From contig NZ_OZ246016.1 in assembly GCF_965230735.1 (NCBI RefSeq), positions 3,891,600 through 3,955,599 on the forward strand: a DNA stretch of 64,000 bases, written 5' to 3'. The DNA comes from Motiliproteus sp965230735 (lineage in GTDB: Bacteria; Pseudomonadota; Gammaproteobacteria; Pseudomonadales; Balneatricaceae). The notes beneath the pieces are model-generated. The model saw only the letters and a program-made list of their open reading frames with translations. It was not told the origin of the DNA and did not search any database. Below are positions 9,197-16,559 of this stretch, one piece after another. Each line of letters starts with the position of its first letter. The first letter of the stretch is position 1. Both the position numbers and the translations under genes were made by a program.

Positions 9197-9804
9197 CGGA
9201 TCACGTACACCAGCGGGAACAACACGATCCATAGCAGATCAACCATGTGCCAGTAACAGGCGACACTCTCGAGTCCAACCCGGTTATCCGGGCCGTAGAC
9301 CTGTTGCCGCAGCCGCCGGGTGACATAGCCGATGATCGACATACCCAGCAATACATGCAGGAAATGGAACCCGGTCAGCAGGAAATAGGCGGTAAAAAAA
9401 CGGTTGCCGTTAAGCCCGTAACCGGCACTGCCAAGCTGGTAATACTCCCAGCATTTGACCACCACGTAGATCATCGCCACCGCCAGGCCCGCCAGCATCC
9501 AACGCGATGCCTGCAACTGCTTGGACGCCCGGTTGGCAATCACCCCCTGGGCCACAAAACCACTGGCACTGAGCAGCGCCAAGGTATTGATCAATCCGGC
9601 TTCGGGATGGAGTAACTGCTGACCGGCCAGAAACAACTCGCGGTCGGTACTGCGCAACCAGCTGAACAGAATAAACATCAGCGCGAAAGCGGTCAGCTCG
9701 GCCAGGATAAAGCACCACATCGCCATATCGCCGGGCACACGCCGGACCGGCAACGGGGAATTATCGGTGGTGGATTCCACCGTTTGGTCGACAGACATAT
9801 CCAT
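9193..9804 (-). CDS. NorE-like heme-copper oxidase subunit III family protein
   Basis: This 203-residue protein has five predicted membrane helices and the subunit III fold: GDMAMWCFILAELTAFALMF (25-44) for the first helix, GFHFLHVLLG in the middle and VACYWHMVDLLWIVLFPLVY at the end. That is short for a full CoxC and matches NorE, an accessory protein of nitric oxide reductase. Starts at 9804 or 9798 are both possible; neither has a strong ribosome site. The paired NorF-like gene overlaps its end. The catalytic reductase genes are absent from the window. Confidence 0.82.
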   Translation of the reverse strand: MDMSVDQTVESTTDNSPLPVRRVPGDMAMWCFILAELTAFALMFILFSWLRSTDRELFLAGQQLLHPEAGLINTLALLSASGFVAQGVIANRASKQLQASRWMLAGLAVAMIYVVVKCWEYYQLGSAGYGLNGNRFFTAYFLLTGFHFLHVLLGMSIIGYVTRRLRQQVYGPDNRVGLESVACYWHMVDLLWIVLFPLVYVIR

Positions 9805-9918
9805 TAAGGGCTACCCAAAAATAACTCGCGCGAGCATAGCCTAACGACAGCATTAGGAACACGACATATATCATTTATGGGATAAAAAAGCGCAGTTCAA
9901 CGGTTTCGATTCGCCCTG

Positions 9919-10191
9919 CTACTCAGCATTTTGTTGCTTGATCCGCTGCTGCTGGGCTTCCTCCAATAACCAGCTGCGAAACAGCTCAGCATGGGGATGT
10001 AGGTATTGATAGGGTGGAAACGCCAGGTAGAAGGCTTCCGGAGTAGCCACTCGAAGATTCATCGGTGCCACCAACCGCCCAGAGATCAGCATATCCTGCA
10101 CCAACGATGTCCGCCCCAACGCGATACCGTGCCCCTGGGCTGCCACTTCGAGTGCCGAGATCAGGGTATCAAACTGCATCCCTGCCTCGTT
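9919..10191 (-). pseudogene. LysR-type regulator, C-terminal remnant
   Basis: About 90 codons encode the last part of a LysR substrate-binding domain: AGMQFDTLISALEVAAQGHG, then GIALGR, and later AFYLAFPP and FRSWLLEE. This is the GcvA-like C-terminus. The helix-turn-helix and most of the effector domain are gone. In frame, a stop (TAA, 10192-10194) lies two or three codons before homology begins. The junction is 20 bases from the end of the glutaredoxin gene. It is a 5'-deleted remnant, not a working regulator, although an internal ATG (10179) could still give an 86-residue peptide. Confidence 0.8.
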
Positions 10192-10214
10192 TTAAGCCGG
10201 CGATTGCCTGTCTG

Positions 10215-10631
10215 TTAGCTTGGATCAGGTGGAGACAGCGACAGGCTGCTCTGCTTTCCTGAATCGGCCTCTGCCTGGGCGACGGAGCCCTTGGTCAAAA
10301 CCTCCATAATCACCGGCGGGTTATAGCCCCGGATAACCTGTTTGTTGATCAACAGCAGCGGCGTTCCCTGGCCATTGAGCTGCTTGTATTGATAGTAACC
10401 TTCCGAGGAGACCTCGATATTGTATTCGTAATAGGGAATCTCATTGCGTTCGAGAAAGACCTTGGTCTGATCGCAGTAGGGGCACCAGGAGGTTCCGTAC
10501 AGGATCACTGGCTCCTCATGCTGCGCAGCGAAATCCGGCGCCTGCACCAAAAAGGCGTGTATCTGTCCCCGCCCCAGGTAGACGGCGGTAATGACGGCGA
10601 CTGAGGCAGTCAGCCATAGGAGTTTTTTCAT
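10215..10631 (-). CDS. Membrane-anchored glutaredoxin family protein
   Basis: This 138-residue protein has an N-terminal hydrophobic anchor or uncleaved signal (residues 3-20) and then a glutaredoxin domain with the redox motif C50-P-Y-C53 (GTSWCPYC). It also has the family's GTPLLLI cis-proline loop near residue 89, a GYNP segment and a polar Ser-rich tail. It probably acts as a thiol-disulfide protein on the outer face of the inner membrane. A minus-strand terminator and a repeat element separate it from selO upstream. Confidence 0.85.
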   Translation of the reverse strand: MKKLLWLTASVAVITAVYLGRGQIHAFLVQAPDFAAQHEEPVILYGTSWCPYCDQTKVFLERNEIPYYEYNIEVSSEGYYQYKQLNGQGTPLLLINKQVIRGYNPPVIMEVLTKGSVAQAEADSGKQSSLSLSPPDPS

Positions 10632-10684
10632 CTGCTCAGCGCCTTATCAGATAACCTCACCACGGAATGGTAGCGGCATCACCG

Positions 10685-10705
10685 AAAAAACGGGGTCTAT
10701 CCCCG
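10685..10705 (-). terminator. Rho-independent terminator on the minus strand (likely for selO)
   Basis: On the minus strand CGGGG-ATAGA-CCCCG is followed by six T. It points away from selO and lies before the glutaredoxin gene, so it would end selO transcripts. The 269-bp repeat element sits between selO and this terminator. Confidence 0.7.
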
Positions 10706-10712
10706 ATTAACC

Positions 10713-10981
10713 AGGGAACCTGCGAACAAGTCTCTGCGGCTTCTGCAAGCGCCTGAAAAGTGCAAAACCTAGACGTAATCTGCAGTTAATGGCCGTAGCC
10801 CTTAGCAAAGGTTACAACAACGGAGTTGTACTTTTCAGGCCTTGCCCTACGGGGCTTACAGCTTGATCCGCACCCTGTGTTGTCGCTTTTTGCAAGGTCT
10901 AGACATTACTGCAAAGCGACGCCTTGATTGCGAACCAAGCTGTAAGCCAGAAGCTCGCAAGGACTTATTCGCAGGTTCCCT
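10713..10981. repeat. 269-bp element of nested inverted repeats (MITE-like)
   Basis: The outer ends are inverted copies: AGGGAACCTGCGA then an AAGTC and CTTCTG match over about 35 bases at each end (10713 onward and ending at 10981). Inside lie further inverted pairs: GCCTGAAAAGTGCAA with TTGTACTTTTCAGGC, CTTACAGCTTG with CAAGCTGTAAG, and GTCGCTTTTTGCA with TGCAAAGCGAC. It has no coding frame. Its right end falls exactly in the selO stop codon. Size, ends and lack of genes suggest a non-autonomous mobile element; no clear target-site duplication was seen. The rest of the 348-base gap (10632-10712) holds the terminator and the glutaredoxin promoter region. Confidence 0.7.
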
Positions 10982-12731
10982 AGGAAGAACAGCTCATGTG
11001 TGACACGCCACCGAGATTCCAGCACGCCAGCGGTTTCAATCGATAGTATTTATCCTCGACCGCCTTCGACTGCTCAACGTAAGGTTGAGTCATCACGGCT
11101 TGTAGCTCTTTGATTGAATCGTAATCCCCCTTGGCCGCCTGCTGATACGCAGGAGCAAGCAACCACTCGCGCAAACTGTACTTAGGGTTGACCCGTTTCA
11201 TTCGGGAGGAAAGACCCTCCATCAAACCGGCTGCTTGGGCATTGGCATCGCGTTGGCTAGTGATGAGGGACCGCCATTGAGCCAGCCACTCAGACCAACG
11301 CTTGTCCGTTTCTTCATCGGTATCTTGGTAGAAACTCTGTTTCAGTGGCCCAATGTCATCGGGCACCGACGACAGCTCGCGAAAGAAGATCGTGTAATCA
11401 ACGGGAGTTTTTGCCATCAGCGTGACAAGCTCACCGAATAGCGATGGGACAAAACGTTCAAGTCCAAGTTTTGCCGACCACATCGCTTCCAGTTCCTTTT
11501 GCATCACTTCAGCAAAGCCACTGCGAATGTCATCGAGTTGTTGCGATGCCTCCTTATCGGAAGCCAGAAGCGGCTGCAACGCCGAACAAAACATCGCGAA
11601 ATTACGCTCTGCCGCCGCCGGCTGATTCCAAAACGCAAAGTGCTGTCCACCGCCGGTCCAGGGTTGGAAATAGGGGTCAAACGCTTCACAGAATCCGAAC
11701 GGACCGAAATCCAACGTGAAGCCTCCGGCAGCGCAATTGTCACTGTTGAAATTGCCCTGACAGTAGCCGACACGGATCCAGTTCGCGACCAGCGACGCTA
11801 AGCGAGCACGGAATTCACCGGCAAGCAGAATGACTTTCTCGCCAATGCTCAGTTGGCCATCGATCACTTCGGCGTACTCACGATCAATTAAGTGCAAGAC
11901 GATCTGTTCGAGTTCCTCCAGCGCTGAGGGGTGTTCCCTCTTTCGAGCACGACGACCGAACAGCTCAATCTGGCCAACCCGTAGGAACGACGGCGCAACA
12001 CGGGTGGAGATCGCCACAGGCTCCTCAACCATCATGTCGGGATCTTGTGATCTAGAACCTTCAGAGTACCAGGGACGCTGGACCGTCTCTGTTTTCGATA
12101 CATACAAACTCAATGATCGTGACGTCGGCACGCCCAGTGCGTGCAAGTACTCCTGAGCCAGAAACTCCCGGACACTGGAACGCAAAACGGCACGCCCATC
12201 CGCGCCGCGGCAATAAGGAGTACGACCGCCGCCTTTAAGCTGAAACTCCCAACGCCTGTCATTGAGAACCGCCTCTAGAACGGAAACGGCACGACCATCG
12301 CCATAGCCGTTTCCCGTTCGAAATGGGCACTGCTGGGTATATTCGGTGCCGTAGATGGAGAGCGCATAGCCGGTGGCCCAGCCCAGCTTCCGTAATGGCG
12401 GCGGGACCTGTGAAAGGTCGCCGCTGAACATCTGCATGAACCCCGCTGATGTTGCCAAGCTATCAGCAAGGCCAAGCTCGTGAAAGAGAGCTTTACTGTG
12501 GGCGATGTACTCGGGGTTATCGATGGGTGTGGGTTGTACCGGAACATAGTGCCCGGTAAACACTTGTCGTGGTGAATGATCGGCACCATCGACTGTCCCT
12601 TCTGGATCACAGGTCAGTGTATCCATCAGCGAGTAACTGGCTGTTTTCGAGAGACCATCTAGCGTCGAGATGGGCGGGGAGGATTCAACAGTCTGTTTAT
12701 TTTTCATCGGAGAAGTTGGGCCTGGAAACAT
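10980..12731 (-). CDS. selO: SelO family protein adenylyltransferase, divergent clade
   Basis: SelO pseudokinases AMPylate proteins involved in redox control. With the ATG at 12731 the protein is 583 residues, longer than E. coli SelO (478). It has the LKGGGRTPYCR segment (Lys166), DGRAVLRSSVREFL, and the catalytic pair NSDN (Asp331, Asn332) followed ten residues later by DFG (Asp341), so the active site looks intact. It ends Cys-Ser-Ser, as bacterial SelO does where eukaryotes use Sec-Ser-Ser. The canonical HGVMNTDN is changed to QGNFNSDN, and the segment after DFGPFGF differs from E. coli. The start is uncertain (12731, 12707), with no good ribosome site. Base composition is lower in GC than neighbours, so transfer is possible. 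Confidence 0.88.
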   Translation of the reverse strand: MFPGPTSPMKNKQTVESSPPISTLDGLSKTASYSLMDTLTCDPEGTVDGADHSPRQVFTGHYVPVQPTPIDNPEYIAHSKALFHELGLADSLATSAGFMQMFSGDLSQVPPPLRKLGWATGYALSIYGTEYTQQCPFRTGNGYGDGRAVSVLEAVLNDRRWEFQLKGGGRTPYCRGADGRAVLRSSVREFLAQEYLHALGVPTSRSLSLYVSKTETVQRPWYSEGSRSQDPDMMVEEPVAISTRVAPSFLRVGQIELFGRRARKREHPSALEELEQIVLHLIDREYAEVIDGQLSIGEKVILLAGEFRARLASLVANWIRVGYCQGNFNSDNCAAGGFTLDFGPFGFCEAFDPYFQPWTGGGQHFAFWNQPAAAERNFAMFCSALQPLLASDKEASQQLDDIRSGFAEVMQKELEAMWSAKLGLERFVPSLFGELVTLMAKTPVDYTIFFRELSSVPDDIGPLKQSFYQDTDEETDKRWSEWLAQWRSLITSQRDANAQAAGLMEGLSSRMKRVNPKYSLREWLLAPAYQQAAKGDYDSIKELQAVMTQPYVEQSKAVEDKYYRLKPLACWNLGGVSHMSCSS

Positions 12732-12813
12732 ATCTTTGCAATACCTCAGAAGGTCTGACCAGAACAAGCATAGCGAGTTCTGGTCATTACGCCCTGCTGG
12801 GCTTATCTAAAAC

Positions 12814-12859
12814 CGGCTGGCATTCCACTTCCTTCGAAACCGATCAAAATCAGACTGAA
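12814..12859. repeat. Direct repeat, copy 1 (46 bp)
   Basis: The sequence begins CGGCTGGCA and ends CCGATCAAAATCAGACTGAA. It matches copy 2 at 13221-13265 with about five substitutions and one single-base indel. The copies are 407 bp apart in the same orientation, so they could bound a duplicated or inserted unit. Confidence 0.85.
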
Positions 12860-12931
12860 AATTGCAGCACTGGGCCAATCCCAGTGATTTTAGATTGGTT
12901 CTATAAAGGGGGCTGACTTTCAGCTCCGTTT

Positions 12932-12974
12932 ACGCCCTTGTGGGCGTGTCAGGGAAATGCGCCGCCATTTCCCT
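12932..12974. repeat. Two adjacent hairpins
   Basis: ACGCCC-TTGT-GGGCGT (12932-12947) is followed by AGGGAAATG-CGCCGC-CATTTCCCT (12951-12974), both perfect stems. They lie within the unit bounded by the two direct repeats. No T-run follows, so they are not obvious terminators. Confidence 0.75.
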
Positions 12975-13220
12975 AACAACCCTAGGCGGCCCCTGCTGCT
13001 TGTCGGCTCCGCCGATTCCTTGCGCGTTTCGCCATCCAAGGGCCGCGATTGGAACTCGCTCGCTACGCTCACTCAAACATCAATCGCTTTCTCCCTTAGA
13101 TGGCTGTAATGCTCAGCTTCGCAGAAGGGGGTTGAGCGTTCATCCTGATAACCAGGAATTTTGAATTGGGGAAATTCGCCTCTAAAACGTGACGATAAGG
13201 ATTAGAAATGCCAGTAAAAG

Positions 13221-13265
13221 CGGCTGGCAACCCACCCCTTCGAAACCGATCAAACTCAGACTGAA
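13221..13265. repeat. Direct repeat, copy 2 (45 bp)
   Basis: This is the second copy of the repeat at 12814-12859, starting CGGCTGGCAACCCACC and ending CAGACTGAA. It is followed directly by the hairpin cluster at 13279-13428. Confidence 0.85.
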
Positions 13266-13278
13266 TAAGGCCCGAAGG

Positions 13279-13428
13279 GTCGAGTCATGGAAGACTCGAC
13301 GGGGCGCTGGGCCATGGACGGCCCATCGGCCCGCCTCAGACTGGGTTTGATAGCGCCTCAGGCGCGTGCCCATAGGGCGGTTTCGTAGGGAAAGCGATTT
13401 TGGTTCCTTTTGTCGCGACAAAAGGGAC
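13279..13428. repeat. Cluster of four palindromes (REP-like)
   Basis: In order: GTCGAGTC-ATGGAA-GACTCGAC (13279-13300), GGGCC-ATGGAC-GGCCC (13309-13324), GCGCCT-C-AGGCGC near 13353, and a near-perfect 26-bp palindrome centred on TTTTGTCGCGACAAAA (13403-13428). The close packing of unrelated stems resembles bacterial interspersed REP mosaics. No coding capacity is evident. Confidence 0.7.
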
Positions 13429-13438
13429 ATACCTAAGA

Positions 13439-13489
13439 AGCAACAATAAATCCTATCAATAAAGCCACAGCTTTTTTAGGATTGTTGCT
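13439..13489. repeat. Inverted repeat upstream of the HEPN-like gene
   Basis: AGCAACAAT-AAA-TCCT (13439-13454) pairs with AGGATTGTTGCT (13478-13489), with a three-base bulge and a 23-base loop that includes a T-run. It ends about 90 bases before the HEPN-like start. It may be the end of the repeat region or a regulatory or terminator structure. Confidence 0.55.
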
Positions 13490-13580
13490 ACTGAACTATT
13501 CGAATTTGTTGGCGAATAAAGCTTTCACCAGCTCTCTGTTAGCCCTCATTTGAACAATCAAGCATGAATCAAAACGATCT

Positions 13581-14462
13581 ATGAATGAAGAGCAACGCAA
13601 CCATGCTCAGCGACTGCGCCAAGCGTTCAACGAATATCTTGAGATTACCTACGACCTACCCAGATCTTCAGATGAGACATTGCTTGCCTACGATTTCGAT
13701 TTTATAGATGGGCGTAAATGGCATTCCCTCGGAGATATGATGGTTAGATGCGACTTACGTGAGCTCACCAACATTATTAACGGATGGAACATCTCCCTTT
13801 ACCGATGGCAAGCCTGGAGCAAAGTTCTTGAAACTCGTGATGAGACTGAATCATGTGAGCTACGTAGCGAATTTCTTGATTCATTAGTACATGAATGTCT
13901 GCTCACACCTGCCTCGATAAGAGATACAATCACATCAGTAGCAACTGCTGCATTTCACCAAGTTCGCCTTAGCATCGATTCATCCTATGCGGACTATCTT
14001 GAAGGCGAGCCCAAAACTCCCGAAGAACGCCCAAAGATACTTAATAGAAAGTACAAAGAAAAACGACTCTCCCGCCTGCTACGAATCTGGCCTTCATCTA
14101 CAAGTTTTATAGAAGCACTTCGAGAACTTAACACTTCTGATTACATTGACGAAACGAGCAACTACCGTAATTTAACGGCCCACACCATCGGTCCTCGACT
14201 AGAAGCTGGTCATACCCGAACTGTCACTCGATCCTTAGTGCAAGCTCAAATCCATAAACAAAATATTGATGGAAGTTTTGGCTTCGAGGACGTACCAGGA
14301 AAATTAGCCGTGAGCTATGGCTTTGGAGGAACCCCGCCTCTTAACCTTGAAGCTGTATGGGCTGCAAATCTGATCCAATACAATAAAGCACGGTTATGTT
14401 ACGTCGAATACCGAACCCTTCTTGAATCAGCGATTGAAGATATTATTCAGGTTGAACCCTAG
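13581..14462 (+). CDS. Hypothetical protein with a HEPN-type RNxxxH motif
   Basis: This 293-residue soluble protein has no close family that I recognise. It is largely helical and carries Arg196-Asn-Leu-Thr-Ala-His201 in the context SNYRNLTAHTIGP, matching the R-N-x3-H catalytic motif of HEPN ribonuclease domains. A helix-forming C-terminus (LEAVWAANLIQYNKARL, YVEYRTLLESAIEDI) follows, as in HEPN folds. Such domains occur in toxins and phage-defence nucleases. No nucleotidyltransferase (MNT) antitoxin or other partner is adjacent. Base composition is markedly AT-richer than the core genes, which suggests horizontal gain. The ATG at 13581 lacks a strong ribosome site. The HEPN call is inference from the motif. 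Confidence 0.6.
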   Translation: MNEEQRNHAQRLRQAFNEYLEITYDLPRSSDETLLAYDFDFIDGRKWHSLGDMMVRCDLRELTNIINGWNISLYRWQAWSKVLETRDETESCELRSEFLDSLVHECLLTPASIRDTITSVATAAFHQVRLSIDSSYADYLEGEPKTPEERPKILNRKYKEKRLSRLLRIWPSSTSFIEALRELNTSDYIDETSNYRNLTAHTIGPRLEAGHTRTVTRSLVQAQIHKQNIDGSFGFEDVPGKLAVSYGFGGTPPLNLEAVWAANLIQYNKARLCYVEYRTLLESAIEDIIQVEP

Positions 14463-14512
14463 GCCTTATCAAGAATCATTCCGTCAGTATCAATTACAAA
14501 AAGTCCTCGCTA

Positions 14513-14551
14513 CAAAAAAGCCCGCACTGGAATCCAGTGCGGGCTTTTTAA
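14513..14551. terminator. Bidirectional terminator between the HEPN-like gene and aceF
   Basis: GCCCGCACTGG-AAT-CCAGTGCGGGC is a perfect 11-bp stem with A-runs on the left and T-runs on the right. It can end transcription from the HEPN-like gene on the plus strand and from aceF on the minus strand. Confidence 0.92.
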
Positions 14552-14566
14552 TAGAGCCTAATCCGA

Positions 14567-16519
14567 TTACAGGATCAATCGACGCACATCACTCAGCAGA
14601 CCACCAAGAGTAGTCATAAAGCGACCCGCATCGGCGCCATTGATCGCACGGTGGTCGTAGGACAGCGCCAACGGCAGCATCTTACGCGGCACGAACTCGG
14701 AGCCGTTCCAGACCGGTTTCATGTCGGCACGGGAAACGCCCAGGATCGCCACTTCCGGCGCCGGTACGATCGGCGTGAAGCCGGTACCACCGATACCGCC
14801 GAGGCTGGAGATGGTGAAGCAGGCGCCCTGCATCTCAGCCGGCTTGAGCTTACGGTTCTTGGCCTTGGCTCCCAGTTCGGCCACTTCGGCAGCAATCTGG
14901 TAGATGCTCTTCTGGTCGACATCGCGAACCACCGGCACCATCAGGCCAGCCGGCGTATCCATCGCGACACCGATATGGACGTACTTCTTGTGGACGATGT
15001 GTTCGCCATCGGCGTGCATCGACACATTGAAGTTCGGGTGCGCTTTCAGCGCTGCAGCAGCAGCCTTGAGCATAAACGGCAGCGGAGTCACCTTAACACC
15101 GGCCTTCTCAGCGTCGGCCTTGATCTCCTTACGGAAGGCTTCCAGCTCGGTGATATCGACGTCGTCGAACTGGGTCACGTGCGGCACGTTGAGCCAGCAG
15201 CGCGCCATGTTCATGGCGGTGACCTTCTTGATCTTCGACATCTTCTCCAGCTCGATCTCGCCGAACTGGGAGAAATCGACTTCCGGAATCGGCGGGATAC
15301 CGGAACCACCGGTCACCGCAGCAGCCGCCTTGGGCTTGGCGGCTTCGGCCAAGGCCTGCTTGACGTAGGCCTGGACATCTTCCTTCAGGATTCGCCCTTT
15401 CGGACCAGACCCTTTGACCAGTGCCAAATCAACACCGAATTCACGGGCCGTAGCACGAACGGCCGGGCCTGCATGGACCTTCTTGTTACCTTTTTCGAGC
15501 TGCTCCAGGTTAGCACCGGAGGCGGCAGGAGCCGCCGCTTTAGGCGCCGCAGGAGCGGGTGCTGCCGCCGCAGGTGCCGGGGCAGCTGCTGCAGGCGTTG
15601 GCGCAGCCGCCGGCGCACCGCCAGCCACTTCCAGCTCAAGAATCTGATCACCTTCGCTGGTGGTATCGCCTTCATTGATCTGCAATGACTTGACCACACC
15701 CGCCTTCGGCGCCGGGACTTCCATCGACGCTTTGTCGGTTTCGAGCACGATCAGTGAATCGCCTTCCTCGACGCTGTCGCCAACCTTGACGCAGACTTCG
15801 ATAACGTCGACGTTCTCGTGACCGCCGATATCGGGCACGATGACCGGCTCAACGCCGCCCGCTACAGGGGCAGCAGCCGGGGCCGGTGCAGCGGCAGGTG
15901 CCACAGGAGCTTCGGCGGCCGGTGCTTCAGCAGCCGGCGCGCCGCCGGCGGCGCTCAGCTCAGCAATCTGGTCGCCTTCGTTGACGGTATCGCCTTCGTT
16001 GATCGACAGGGCGGTAATCACGCCGTCGGCCGGGGCCGGGATCTCCATCGAGGCCTTGTCGGTCTCCAGTACGATCAACGAATCACCTTCGCTGACGCTG
16101 TCGCCAACCTTGACGCACACTTCGATGACATCGACGTTCTCGTGGCCACCGATATCGGGCACGATCACCGGTTGCGCGGCGGCCGGAGCTGCTGCGGGAG
16201 CCGGTGCGGCTGCAGGGGCAGCGGCCGGTGCTTCGGCTGCCACTTCTGCTGGAGCAGCAGGCGCTTCAGCAGCAGCTTCGCCACCGCTGTTCATCTCACC
16301 CAGCACGTCGCCTTCACTACAGGTATCGCCTTCGTTCAGGTTCAGGCTGGTAATCACACCGGCCGCCGGGGCCGGTACTTCCATCGAAGCCTTGTCAGTC
16401 TCCAGCACGATCAGCGAATCGCCCTCTTCGACACTGTCACCGACCTTGACGCAAACCTCGATCACGTCCACATCATCGTGGCCGCCGATATCCGGAATGG
16501 TAATGGTTGTTACACTCAC
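14567..16519 (-). CDS. aceF: Pyruvate dehydrogenase E2, dihydrolipoamide acetyltransferase
   Basis: E2 forms the core of the pyruvate dehydrogenase complex and passes acetyl groups to CoA. The 650-residue protein has three near-identical lipoyl domains with modified lysines in ETDKASMEVPAP at Lys43, Lys155 and Lys263, separated by Ala/Pro linkers. A peripheral-subunit-binding domain follows (HAGPAVRATAREFGVDL, about 350-385), then the catalytic domain ending with DHRAINGADAGRF (His623). It lies 40 bases after aceE. No lpd gene (E3) is beside it, so that subunit must be encoded elsewhere. Confidence 0.97.
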   Translation of the reverse strand: MSVTTITIPDIGGHDDVDVIEVCVKVGDSVEEGDSLIVLETDKASMEVPAPAAGVITSLNLNEGDTCSEGDVLGEMNSGGEAAAEAPAAPAEVAAEAPAAAPAAAPAPAAAPAAAQPVIVPDIGGHENVDVIEVCVKVGDSVSEGDSLIVLETDKASMEIPAPADGVITALSINEGDTVNEGDQIAELSAAGGAPAAEAPAAEAPVAPAAAPAPAAAPVAGGVEPVIVPDIGGHENVDVIEVCVKVGDSVEEGDSLIVLETDKASMEVPAPKAGVVKSLQINEGDTTSEGDQILELEVAGGAPAAAPTPAAAAPAPAAAAPAPAAPKAAAPAASGANLEQLEKGNKKVHAGPAVRATAREFGVDLALVKGSGPKGRILKEDVQAYVKQALAEAAKPKAAAAVTGGSGIPPIPEVDFSQFGEIELEKMSKIKKVTAMNMARCWLNVPHVTQFDDVDITELEAFRKEIKADAEKAGVKVTPLPFMLKAAAAALKAHPNFNVSMHADGEHIVHKKYVHIGVAMDTPAGLMVPVVRDVDQKSIYQIAAEVAELGAKAKNRKLKPAEMQGACFTISSLGGIGGTGFTPIVPAPEVAILGVSRADMKPVWNGSEFVPRKMLPLALSYDHRAINGADAGRFMTTLGGLLSDVRRLIL

Positions 16520-16559
16520 GGTTCTGTTCCTCTCGTCGTCTCGCGTTCAATCCCAACCC

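Larger units (their letters stand above)
12732..13580. other. 850-base gene-free region with direct repeats and hairpins
   Basis: Between selO and the HEPN-like gene no credible coding frame is seen; short open frames here have biased, low-complexity translations and no ribosome sites. The stretch holds a 46/45-bp direct repeat pair, a CACTGGG-CCAAT-CCCAGTG hairpin (12868-12886), two hairpins at 12932-12974, a cluster of palindromes at 13279-13428, and a 50-base inverted repeat at 13439-13489. GC content falls sharply after about 13430. Confidence 0.7.

Noticed and set aside
10713..10981. Integron attC site or riboswitch
   Set aside because: No integrase or cassette arrangement, and the element lies at the 3' end of selO rather than in a leader; left as MITE-like.
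12814..13265. Possible CRISPR array
   Set aside because: Only two imperfect 46-bp repeats, 407 bp apart, with no spacers or cas genes.
12940..13430. Two short open frames in the repeat region (12940-13164 plus, 13182-13430 minus)
   Set aside because: They overlap the hairpins and direct repeats, lack ribosome sites and have biased composition; treated as non-coding repeat DNA.
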